From Chrysolina oricalcia (taxonomy: Eukaryota > Arthropoda > Insecta > Coleoptera > Chrysomelidae): 64,000 nt of DNA. The position numbers were made by a program, and so were the translations under genes. Location: contig OX101822.2 of the NCBI GenBank assembly GCA_944452925.2, positions 17,985,032 through 18,049,031 of the forward strand. Reading direction: 5' to 3'. Positions 45,340 to 55,300 of this stretch are shown here, one piece after another. Numbering within the stretch: the stretch's first letter is position 1; the number at the start of each line of letters is the position of its first letter. Under the pieces are notes generated by a model, which ran no database searches, had not been told where the DNA came from, and worked only from the letters and a program-made list of their open reading frames with translations.

Positions 45340-46890
45340 CTATATTAGATATATGTTAGCAGATAAATGTAGTTGAAAAATAAGATTCGGAAAAACAGTG
45401 CTGTCATCAATCTTATTTATATAATTGAAGCTGGATTTATAGATTGATTTGCAACCGCAGTCGTTGCAGTTGACGTTCGTTGCCGTACGAAGATAAATGT
45501 GCCGTTGCTCATGCATATGTTTATAGATCCGCTGCCGTTGCAGTTGTCGCTGCCGCCGGTAGTTAATCAATTTCATTTGTTTGAATGTTTTAGACGATGT
45601 AGTAACTTGATTACTTATATTTCGGAAGTCCATCATCTTAATGGTTGAAAGATTTTTATCTCTTTCAAATTTTTCACAACGTTTCAATTGCTTGAATCCG
45701 CAATCGTCTTCTGGTGAATAATGACAAAATCAGATGCTACGCGACCTTTTATAGGTCTATAATTAAAGTGTAATTACGGTGTAATTACGCGCGGTCTTGT
45801 GGCGCGCGTGGTTTCGCGCTTTTTCTCCCTCCAAAACGGTCCATGAGCGGTTTCCATACGTTTTTAATTTCCACGCTTGGTTGACTGAAGGCACTATGGG
45901 CTTCTATATAGGTGGTTTCCATAAATTTCCGTTTGAACCAATGTTCCTCTCTATGAAGAACACTAGCTTTGTCCCAAAGAATTCGGTGGTGTTTTGTCCA
46001 GGCGTGGTCAGCAATTGCCGATTTTGATGTTTCCCCTCGTTGAGTCCACTTTTTGTGTTCGGCTATTCTCTCCGATATAGGAATCTCCATATTCACATGG
46101 GACTTTGTAAATACAGTTTTTGCTGGATTCTGTTGTGTTCTCTGGTTTCGTCTTGGTGAGGAAGCTTCGTAAGGTACTGCCGGATTGAAAGCAACTCTTG
46201 ATGTTGTATTTATTTCCGATCCTTCTGATCTTCTCGGAGATACCCCTGATATAGGGAAGAATGAGAACCGGGTTTTGTGGTCTTTCTTCGGTTGTCTTGG
46301 TCTTTTCGAGTTGTTTCTGAACTTCTCCTATGAGTTTCTTCTCGGAGTATTCGTTTCGGCGTAGGTCCTTTTTGATATGGTAAATTTCCGCCTCCAATGA
46401 CTCCTGGTTGTTGCAAATAGACATTGCTCTCTCCACCAACGTTCTTACGATTCCCCTCTTTGTGGAGTTTGAGTGATTGGAGCCGTAGTTGAGGTACTGT
46501 CCTGTGTATTTCTTCTTCCTGTAAACAGAGGTGAGGATTCCAGTGTCTGTTCTTTCAGCTTTCACATCGAGAAACGATAGGGTACTATTAGTTTCCTTTT
46601 CCATTGTGAATTTGATTGAATCCCTCATGTTATTCATTCTGGCGGAGAATTCCCCAAGGTGTTCATCTCCATGGTTCCAAATGATAAAGGTGTATCTTAG
46701 CCATAGTTTTGGTTTGTATTTTGCCTCTCTGATAGCTAATTCCTCGAACCACTCCATATATATGTTGGCGATTACTGGAGAGAGAGAAGATCCCATCGGC
46801 AGTCCATCAACTTGGGAGAAGAAACGGCTCTTTTCTTGAAAGTATGAGTTGTGTATACAGCACTGCAGAGTTCCAATATCGCTTGTATGA
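45340..46890 (-). mobile_element. Penelope-like element, left (minus) arm: RT plus GIY-YIG
   Basis: The minus frame 46796-46008 starts in RT (MGSSLSPVIANIYMEWFEE, LRYTFIIW, FTMEKETNSTLSFLDV, YRKKKYTGQYLNYGSNH, LPYIRGISEKIRRI). It then enters a GIY-YIG endonuclease (CIYKVPCEYGDSYIGE), which continues in another frame 46096-45785 (RIAEHKKWTQRGE, IADHAWTKHHRI, REEHWFKRKFMET). In RY-TFIIW the catalytic VDD is absent: exactly three codons are missing where family members have YVDDTF, so the RT cannot work. A deletion of about 25 bp also breaks the GIY-YIG relative to the right arm. The terminal region down to 45340 is non-coding repeat. Confidence 0.88.
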
Positions 46891-47475
46891 AAGGACTGAC
46901 CTTCCTGATATCAGGGGTATCTCCGAGAAAATCAGAAGGATCGGAAGTAAATACAACATCAAGAGTTGCTTTCAATCCGGCAGTACCTTACGAAGCTTCC
47001 TCACCAAGACGAAACCAGAGAACACAACAGAATCCAGCAAAAACTGTATTTACAAAGTCCCATGTGAATGTGGAGATTCCTATATCGGAGAGACCAAGAG
47101 GCCATTATCAGTAAGAATAGCCGAACAAAAAAAGTGGACTCAACGAGGGGAAACATCAAAATCGGAAATTGCTGACCACGCCTGGACAAAACACCACCGA
47201 ATTCTTTGAGACAAAGCTAGTGTTCTTCATAGAGAGGAACATTGGTTCAAACGGAAATTTATGGAAACCACCTATATAGAAGCCAATAGTGCCTTCAGTA
47301 AACCAAGCGTGGAAATTAAAAACGTATGGAAACCGCTCATGGACCGTTTTGGAGGGAGAAAAAGCGCGAAACCACGCGCGCCAAAAGACCGCGCGTAATT
47401 ACACCGTAATTACACTTTAATTATAGACCTATAAAAGGTCGCGTAGCATCTGATTTTGTCATTATTCACCAGAAG
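46891..47475 (+). mobile_element. Penelope-like element, right (plus) arm: GIY-YIG endonuclease
   Basis: Inverted, highly similar copy of 45720-46245. The frame from about 46895 reads DIRGISEKIRRIGSKYNIK, CIYKVPCECGDSYIGETKRPLSVR, then ADHAWTKHHRIL before a stop where the left arm has Trp. The GIY-YIG segment missing in the left arm is intact here. It lacks RT and begins at the centre of the palindrome. The 3' flank GTAATTACACCGTAATTAC..CCTATAAAAGGTCGCG mirrors the left arm; TATAAAAG could be a TATA box. Confidence 0.85.
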
Positions 47476-47478
47476 ACG

Positions 47479-47707
47479 TGAGGGATTTCTTGATATCCCG
47501 AACGATGCAATACTTATACAAACTAAATACGTGATTTCAAAAGCATTTAATGATTATATAAAGTTAAAACGTCAAAACTTTTACATCTCTCAATAAACAA
47601 TTCTCGTAACTATGAAAAAACCTTAGCAACCATAAACAAACAAATATTGTGATTTCGTCCATGGAAAGTCTGATATCTGCGTATGAATACGTATGATCCG
47701 ACATCAC
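47479..47707. mobile_element. Insertion in the Penelope right arm
   Basis: The left arm reads continuously CCAGAAGACGATTGCGG. In the right arm the same sequence is interrupted by about 230 bp bracketed by AAGACG (47473-47478 and 47708-47713), giving a 6-bp duplication. The inserted sequence encodes nothing recognisable. Confidence 0.6.
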
Positions 47708-48250
47708 AAGACGATTGCGGATTCAAGCAATTGAAACGTTGTGAAAAATTTGAAAGAGATAAAAATCTTTCAACCATTAAGATGATGGACGTCCGAAATA
47801 TAAGTAATCAATCAATTTCGTCTCGGACGGCAGCGGCAGCGAAAAATGACATGAAACTCAAAATGTCCTTGTCAAAAATTAACGAAAGGTCATATAATTT
47901 AGGTTATGTATTTGTTTATTTAGCTTGAAAGCAAAAATTAATTTAATTCAGAAATGTTAGAATAAGAGGAAAATATAGATGATGTAGGCGTATTCCTAAA
48001 TACACTAGAAGGATTTCCACATCTATATAATCTGAAGGACAAGAATTATAAAAATATGTTCATGAAGGAAAACAGTTGACGTTCAATGAACACAAAATAA
48101 AACTATTAATTGGTCATAATTTTGCCAGCGGCTACTGCAACGGCTACGGCAGCAGAAGCGGCTGCGACACAATCTATAAATCCTGCTTGAACCTCGACCA
48201 TTTTCCACTTACTATTCAGAAATAATAAATATGTTTTGTCTTTAGATATC
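47708..48250 (+). repeat. Outer part of the Penelope right arm
   Basis: 47708-47830 mirrors 45590-45720 (TTCAAGCAATTGAAACGTTGTG..AAGATGATGGAC). 48165-48190 mirrors the AATCTATAAATCC block at 45435. The middle is diverged or replaced, so the full palindrome spans about 45340-48250 with its centre near 46870. Confidence 0.6.
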
Positions 48251-48580
48251 TGTAACACCAACACTGTCTCTTCAACAACATACTATCCATGTTCGAACTC
48301 AGATGTTCAAAATTGATATATTAGAATAAAGCCGTAATAAGACTATAGCTACAGTACAAACAGTGCGCGACTAAATTATGGAACAAATTCGATATTTCGC
48401 GAGCAAATGTACTTTTGTCAAAAATCCTGAAAAGGACGATTTTTGTTTTTAAATGTCGATTTTTTAATGTATATTCTAAAGAGGTTATATAACTGGTTTT
48501 GTCGTGGTAACGGTAATTTTTTTTTAAATTGAAATAGATGTCTTGCGGTAGTTCATCTGAAAAGTCTTTCAATACTGCAT
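48251..48580. other. No gene recognised
   Basis: AT-rich; a short minus frame (48584-48321) has LINE-like composition but no clear motif. Confidence 0.4.
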
Positions 48581-48584
48581 TCAA

Positions 48585-50755
48585 TGATAATAAATAATTA
48601 GATTTTCTTTCGACTGCCTGTAGCCGGTGTTATCCCTCCAAAGTTTATTCAGCTCTTCTTCTGCCCACTCGTCGAGGGCTGAAGAAGTTTGGCTCCTTGC
48701 GATGCCTAGTACAGGCTCTGGTCCACAGAACGGCGTTGCGGATCCGGATCTGGCAAGTCCGTCTGCCACCTCGTTTCCGCGCACCCCTTTGTGTCCCGGG
48801 ATCCATACCAGCTGAACTTCCTTAGTTTCAGCTAGCTTCTCGAGCGCATCTCCACATTCCTGTACAAGCGCTGAGCTTGGTTTAGGATGGCAGACGGCTC
48901 TGAGCGCTGCCTGACTATCCCAACAGATATAAATTCTCTGTTCGGATCCATGTTTCACCTCTTCTCTCGTAGCTACGGATAGGATGGCGAACACTTCAGC
49001 TTGAAAAACTGTTGTATATCTACCCAAAGCGTAGCTCTCTCGTACTTCTCTTCCCTCCAGGTAGATTCCGGCACCCGAAGCCTGTTTGTCAGTTAGACGC
49101 GAACCGTCCATATAACATATTAGGCTTCCTGTGCTGAACTCCACCGTGTTTCCTTCCCATTGTTCTCTGCTCGGAATAGTAAGAGTAAACTCTCTATTCC
49201 ATCGCAGTCTGTCTTGTGCGCTTTTCACTCTGAGGGCAGAGATAGGGATCTCCTGTTCCACCCACTTCGCGATTTCCGCATGACCTATCATCGCTCCTTC
49301 GTTCACCCAGACTCCCGAGTCCCGCATCTTCAAATGGGCTGCCATTTCCTCCTTCTTGATCCAGACTGGAAGCGGTGGCAGCCTCAGCAGTACCTCCAAC
49401 ACTGCGGTTGGAGTCGTTCTCATTGCGCCCGTTATTACCAAACAGGCCAACCTCTGAACCTTGGTGAGTTTTCGGCCTATTCTGCTACCCTGTGCGCCTG
49501 GCCACCACACGGCTGACCCATAATGGATCTTTGGTCTTACGACTGCCGAGTACAGCCAGCGCATGATCTCTGGATTGGTGCCCCAATTACTTCCTACAAT
49601 TCTCCGCAGTTGCCATAGGATTGCTACCGACTTTTGAATAGCCCTATCTACGTGCGGCCTCCATGAAAGTTTGGAGTCCAGGACCACCCTCAGGTATTTG
49701 ACCTGCTGAACTAGCTCCAGCTCTTGCCCAAACATGATAGGTGGCCTGAATCCATTTTTTTTCCTCCGTTTAGTGAAAATGATCATCTCTGTTTTTGTCG
49801 AGTTCACTGAGAGTCCTGCATCACCGCACCATCTCTCAATTATTCTGCAGGCAGCCTGCATACGGTCGCAGACGACTCCGATGAATCGTCCGCTGATTAG
49901 GACAACTCCATCGCCCGCGTATGCCTGCGCCTCGAAACCTTCATCTGTGAGTTTACCCAGGAGTTCATCCATTACTAGGCACCACAGATGGGGAGAGAGG
50001 CAGCTCCCCTGAGGGCAGCCCCCTTCCACCTCGGATTCCAGTCTGATGTCTCCTCGGGATACCTCGACCTTTCTTCTCGTAAGCGACGATACAACCCAGC
50101 TGACCATTGAGTGAGGCGTTCCTCTGGCCCTTAGTGCTGCCTCTATTGTCGCTGTTTTTGCCTTGTCAAATGCGCCTTCCACATCGAAAAATACTCCTAA
50201 TGTTACCTCTTTAAACCTTATTGTCCTTTCGATCCTTCGCACTACAGCGTGGAGGGCCGATTCAGTCGACCTTCCCTTTCTGTATGCGTGCTGATTTCTG
50301 TGGAAAGGGCTCACCCTTAGGGGCCCCTCTACCAGGAATCTGTCAACCACCTTCTCCAGCGTTTTAAGCGGGAACGGTATTAGGCTGATGGGTCTAAAGG
50401 ACTTTGCTGTTGTGTAGTCTCTTTTTCCCGCCTTGGGGATAAAGACTACTCTTGCTGACTTCCAGACCTTTGCTACGTACCCTAGCGCTATACTGGACCG
50501 GAATATCCTTCCCAAGATTGGGAGAAGTTCCAGGCCCCTCTGTAGCATTGCCGGGAAAATTCCGTCGGGTCCTGCTGCCTTATATGGGTTGAACTCGTTC
50601 ACTGCACAGGCTATGGCATCAGACGTAACGACCCTCTCTGCCAGTTGCCAGTTACCGTGGGGGACCTGCTGTGTTGGCAGAGCCCGTTGGTCGTCCCCGA
50701 CACCACCCGGGAAGTGTACTTCCAGCAGATATCTGAGCGCAGTAAGAGAGTAACT
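48585..50755 (-). mobile_element. LOA-like RNase-H LINE, long open RT-RNase H frame, catalytic Asp lost
   Basis: Met 50602 opens 673 codons without a stop. RT: YKAAGPDGIFPAMLQ, SFRPISLIPFPLKTLEK, QHAYRKGRSTESALHAVV, GVFFDVEGAFDKAK, GGCPQGSCLSPHLWCLVMDELL, then AYAGDGVVLI where YADD is expected. One A-to-G change (Asp to Gly) removes a catalytic residue. RNase H follows: CYMDGSRL, FQAEVFAILS, CWDSQAALRAV, VWIPGHKGVRGNEVADGLA, with its acidic residues in place. The frame ends at 48581 in unrelated sequence, so the post-RNase-H tail and the endonuclease are missing and both ends are truncated. Sequence 50603-50755 still matches the 5' part. Best copy of this family here. Confidence 0.9.
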
Positions 50756-50785
50756 TTACATCCAACAAAATACAACAGTTAAATG

Positions 50786-50895
50786 AGATGTTCAAAATAT
50801 CGTCTAGCAGTCTCTTGACAATGAGCAAATCTACGGACACATTCCTCTTGCACATTGCGAATAACTTTTGGAGTAATTCTGCTAATTACTGAAAT
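50786..50895 (-). pseudogene. Transposase C-terminus (IS630/Tc1 type)
   Basis: The minus strand reads VISRITPKVIRNVQEECVRR, then FAHCQETARRYFEHLI and a stop at about 50786. ISRITP..V..V...F..R...C......FEHL is the usual C-terminal end of insect IS630-Tc1 transposases. The rest of the gene is absent; the palindromic block at 50889 starts right at its upstream side. Confidence 0.75.
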
Positions 50896-51360
50896 ACCAT
50901 TTTGTTTATATTATTGATCATATTTGCATATAAAAAAGAGTTGTTGTCAGTTGAAAGAGTATTTTGAGACACTGTCAGTTTAATTGAATAAAAAAGTTGT
51001 TGAAAAAACGTTTATTGTATATTATAACAGATTACAGTGGCCCTTCGAGTAAAAAAGAATACGCTGTGGAGAACAGGAGAGGTGAAACTCCTGGAAAAAA
51101 AATGTTTTCATTCGATGAAGCAGCAGGTGTAACCAGGGAGTTTCTCCAAGGAAATTAGAACACCATGTTGTTGAACCTACTCTAAATGAAGGTGTTGTGA
51201 ACTATGTAACTTGTTATAATATATAATAAACAGTTTTCAATAAGTTTTTGACTTTTTTATTCAATTCAATTGACAGTGTTTCAAAATACTCTTTCGACAG
51301 ACAACAACTCTTTTTTTCTGTGCAATTATGATGAATAATATGAACAAAATGGAGTTTCAG
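50889..51360. mobile_element. Foldback element with about 150-bp inverted repeats
   Basis: The left arm 50889-51036 starts CTGAAATACCATTTTGTT; the right arm 51204-51360 ends in the inverse of CTGAAACTCCATTTTGTT. Shared interior blocks include AAAGAGTTGTTGTC, GAAAGAGTATTTTGA and TTGAATAAAAAAGT. About 165 bp of unique centre. No clear target duplication. Confidence 0.8.
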
Positions 51361-51559
51361 TCCAACTCATTACAGGGTAATGAATCAACAGCCATGAAGG
51401 GGATAAATGTCCTCTGATTTCATAAGCAATCTCTAGGGAAACCTAGGTTAGCCTCTCTCGCTGATAATCACAACTAAGTTCGCAACCTCATACCACCAGA
51501 GGATGAGTTGACGTTCTAGAAGTTCATGTCTTTGAACTCAAATGGACAGAAAGTGCCAT

Positions 51560-51965
51560 AAGTGGTAACACGAGAGGAACTACGAGATCTTTTCAAGGTT
51601 CCGGCTGATTACGCGCTAGCTCACTGTGCGGCAGAAGATCTTCGAATATCCTAGGGTATCTCTGTCGTGTTCTCCAAGAAATTTGGTCTACTCCAAGATC
51701 CAGGAACTACGGAAACATCATCCAGGCATGAAGGGGTGCTACAGTTGAAGAAGTCTAGAGAAATGTTTTCTATCACGTAACTAAGACCTGTGATACACCG
51801 TTTTATGAAAATGCCTCACCAGGCTAAGAGATACGATTCTGGATCAGAATCTTGTGGACCCGGCAATCCCAAAATTGTTCTGTAGGACTGATGGGCTGGA
51901 TTGGACAGTTATAGAAGATGTTTGAGACGATATTTCGATTCAGTGACGTCAAGATTTTGGTGTGA
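51560..51965 (+). pseudogene. OARD1-like macro domain (ADP-ribosyl hydrolase), decayed
   Basis: A + frame reads REELRDLFKVPADYALAHC, AAEDLRIS, stop, GISVVFSKKFG (51565-51690). A shifted frame reads FYHVTKTCDTPFYEN (about 51765-51810). A third block reads DGLDWTVIEDV (51890-51922), then SDVKILV (about 51942). The order ALAHC-ED-GI-F-KFG ... YHVTK--FYEN ... GLDWTVIE..F ... VKI is that of the OARD1/C6orf130 macro-domain family, which removes ADP-ribose from proteins. An in-frame stop (51652-51654) and at least two frameshifts make it a pseudogene. It lies just upstream of, and in the same direction as, a putative LTR, so it may belong to a retroelement rather than being a host retro-copy. Confidence 0.72.
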
Positions 51966-52140
51966 TGTGACAATATTTCACGATTAAACATCAATACCGT
52001 GGAGTGTCATTTCCATCGAACTTCACGATGCATATAAGTATTAATAATCTTGCAGTTATCGATATACTTCAAGGATGACATTTGATGAAAAATCGTTTTT
52101 TTTTACATTTCGGGAAGAAATGTCTTTGAGACGGGGACAA

Positions 52141-52675
52141 TGTAACGAACTGGAGCCGGACCTGTCTGATTCTGGTCTTTTCGCCGGTTGAAGGAATGAG
52201 TTACGTCACCTCGAAGATGATTCGAGATTGGCCCCTTTGAAAGAGCACAATAACGAATAATCGAGACTGTTCTAAATAAGGGTTTGCCATTTGCCTGGTA
52301 ACTATATATGAACCGTCATTCTCATTGGTTCTAGAACTAGAAGGCTTGCTACCCACCAAGAAAAGCTCTGCTGGGTTATATAAAGTCTTAGCGCATAGCA
52401 AGAGGGTTAGTTGGCAATAACACAGTTGACGGAGTTGAATATAGTTTTGCATACCAATAGAGATAAATCAGCCGTATGAAGTTTGACGGAATAAATGGGT
52501 TGTCTGTTATATTTTACCTGTGGAAATTAAATTAGTTATAGTTATTTATGTATCAAGGGAATTATACGGGCCTTAATTCATTCATTTATTAGATACTTAA
52601 ATGATTTTATTTCTTTCCGATTTTTATAAAATTTTGATTATTTTTAAAACGGAATAAGTGTTTCAATGTATTACA
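52141..52675 (+). mobile_element. Putative 3' LTR with polypurine-like tract
   Basis: GAGACGGGGACAA, a purine-rich tract, ends at 52140 and is followed at once by TGTAACGAACTGGAGCC, a TGTAACG start common in insect gypsy-type LTRs. Inside are a TATA box TTATATAAAG (52376-52385) and AATAAA (52490-52495), spaced as expected for U3-R. The right end is set at TTACA (52675), by the TG..CA rule only. No partner LTR is in the window. Confidence 0.5.
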
Positions 52676-52941
52676 TTTCCGGTATATTTTTATCAGGTAC
52701 CGTCGATTATACTAGTTTTGGTCATTGCCAGGTTGTTGGTATGTTATCTGTTCATGAACAGACCTTATTTATCATCGCAGTTTTTGCGTTAAAAACTTTT
52801 ATTTTTTAGCATTTCTTGTTTCATTTTTACATGTAAAGTGTGTGTATGTGAAAGAGAGAGTTGGCATCGGATAATCCATTTGCCTCAGAATTGTATTAAA
52901 ATATTTTCAATTAGATATCAAGATTGTTATCTCTAAAAATA

Positions 52942-53463
52942 TTAACTAATAATAGAGATATGATTATCATTCAAACTTAGTAAGGTGGTTAGGTTGGTAG
53001 GTAATGGTATATTGTTATCGATAAAGGAATTCAATAGTTTTCGGCTAGCATGTTGGTATTTTACACAAGCAAAAAATATATGGTTCAAGTCAGCAAATGA
53101 TTCGTTATCACAATCACAAATATCAGTTTCTACTAAGCCCATTTTGTGGAGATGTGCAAGATATTTAGCATGATTTAATTTCAGACGAGTGACGGTAACA
53201 GAGTAGGCCCTGCTAACTGCATATTCGTCTATATGTGGAACGCTGCTCGGCAACGAACGATGGATTAATGCATAAGGATTTTTTGAATTTTTTATAAAAT
53301 TTGTCCAATTATTCTCCCACCTTGTATAGGTGTCTTTTTTGCCAAGAGTTATTATATCTTTGAAATTATATTTGTTTTCGATACCTGTAAAGGGACAGAT
53401 GGAATTGAAGAATTTTGTATATCCCAACTGAGTTATAACCATCTTTATTAATAGCGTATCCAT
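52942..53463 (-). mobile_element. LINE C-terminal fragment with Cys/His knuckle
   Basis: 173 open codons: RAYSVTVTRLKLNHAKYLAH, LHKMGLVETDICDCDNESFAD, LNHIFFAC. The RLRLNH...LH..G...C.C......H..F.C pattern is the C-terminal end of Jockey/I-type LINEs. No RT lies upstream. The frame is intact from Met 53463; a possible A-rich 3' end lies near 52790 (CTAAAAAATAAAAG on the minus strand). Confidence 0.78.
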
Positions 53464-53500
53464 GACGATAAAAGCTTATAATATCCCGGCCAGAAATAAT

Positions 53501-53641
53501 AGTAGATTATACCACGAGTCAATAATGACAGCTATTATTCTCGAGCAATTTTCACTAACCGAGCCGCGTCAGCGGCGAGTGAGTAACATTCCGAGAGAAT
53601 AATAGCCATTATTGCGAGTAGTATCCTCTACTTTATTTACG
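53501..53641. repeat. 141-bp palindromic MITE
   Basis: Left AGTAGA(TT)ATACCACGAGTCAATAATG..AGCTATTATTCTCGAG is mirrored on the right by ..AGAATAATAGCCATTATTGCGAGTAGTATCCTCTACT. The centre GAGCCGCGTCAGCGGCGA is GC-rich and self-complementary. Near-complete hairpin with several mismatches. Confidence 0.8.
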
Positions 53642-54234
53642 ACTAATTTATTTATTTTAGATTTTTAGTGAACAACTTTATTTGTCAATAAAATTCTGAT
53701 AGGAAAATTTTTCTTCCATATCACTTTCCATCACATTTCCTACACTCTCCGTCATTGAGACACATATAAACACGCTTTTGACAATTATTTATTAACACTG
53801 ACAGTTTGCGTCAAACAATTTCCATGGCTGTTTTCGTAGACATTTCGTTTCAAATACGATTATCCATATATCATTCATCAATAATGCGTAATATTAAGTC
53901 GTAGATAAAATAAATTCAAGTGCATTTTCACTACAATTCGCTAGGAAAAAAGAAGAGAAAACTAGTTTACTACGGCTTTCTCTCTGAGTGACAGTGGCTC
54001 AATTAGCCGTTTGGAGCTGCCCGGCAGGGAGCTAACATGACCGAGATTCGGTTGAATACTATTCGTTAACGGAAGGAATAGGTTGAAAGATGTTTTGGGG
54101 GTAATTTCGTATTGTAAGCCCATTGTCCGGGGAGTACAATAAACCTTGTTGGTTGCAGTGCCTCCGAGATAGCAATAAAGTACAGACCTATGAAGAAAAA
54201 AATATGTAAAATGATAACGATATGTGTGTTTCAG

Positions 54235-54497
54235 GTTGCCGACGCTTTGGAGCCCGTCAGTTTTGAAGACGGAGAAACGATCGTTCGTCAAGGAGAGCCC
54301 GGCGACGATTTTTACATAATCGTAGAGGGCACGGCCAGCGTGAAACAAAACCGAGCGGAAGGCGAAGAACCGACGGAAGTTGGGCGATTGGGACCGAGCG
54401 ATTATTTCGGCGAAATCGCCCTGCTGCTGGACAGGCCGAGGGCGGCAACCGTTGTCGCTTGTACACCGCTCAAATGTGTCAAACTGGACAGGGCAAG
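54235..54497 (+). CDS. Pka-R1: cAMP-dependent protein kinase type I regulatory subunit, exon C
   Basis: 87 codons plus 2 nt, starting VADALEPVSFEDGE after TTTCAG and ending LDRA plus AG before donor GTGAGA. It carries cyclic-nucleotide-binding domain B: ETIVRQGEPGDDFYIIVEG and the phosphate-binding cassette FGEIALLLDRPRAATVVA, with the cAMP-contacting Glu and Arg present. The loop between (KQNRAEGEEPTEVGRLG) is the variable part. The split Arg codon is completed by the first base of exon D. Confidence 0.98.
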
Positions 54498-55300
54498 GTG
54501 AGATTTGTTATTATTTCCTTGAATTTCACTCTTATGGTAATTCAATCTTATGATATTCTAGGTACTGTCGAAAGTTCATCAACGAGCGGAGAAAATTAAA
54601 AATAAATTCATTCTCTATTTCTGTCAGGCGTATGCTCAAATTGAGGTTCCAAAAGGAACAGTTCTAGGGCCAAATTCATTCATTTCTCAAACTAAGTCAT
54701 TGGAATATTCTGTTGATGGTACTGTGATATTATATGAACATAAGGCCATTAAAAACATGAGACCATCAAGTCATACAACATAGAAATCGAATTGATGAAT
54801 TGAGAAGAAAAATAAATAAATACATCATAACAAACTCTAACTGTCAAGAAGACACAACTTTTCTCTGACAAATATTAATACATCAAAATACAACATTCAA
54901 GATCAAATTGGGGAGAGTAATTCATAAATTCTAGGAACAGCAGAACTAATGAACAAATCTCATGATAATTACTTATTGATGGTAGAAGTATCTTGAATTA
55001 GGGTGTTCGTGTCTATAGTGGTCTCTGCGGATTGCTGGTCCTAGAATGTTGAACAAAATCATTTATTGAAATTAATCTTTCATAAAAAGTAAATTAGACA
55101 CAAAATTCGACGTTAAATTTCTCTGAATAATTGGAAATTAATCTGTTTTTCTCTCTTTCAAAATCTAAACATTCATAAATGGTATTAACAAAATAAAGCA
55201 ATAAACAAATTTTGTCTACTACTCACTCTTCACTCACTGATCACATTCCATAAAGTGATTTGTCAAAGAATGTAACATCCACATCACAAAATACACTGAA
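54498..55300. other. Intron sequence, no gene recognised
   Basis: A short + stretch around 54640-54680 (EVPKGTVLGPNSF-like) recalls an RT motif B remnant, but only about a dozen codons are readable. Confidence 0.4.
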
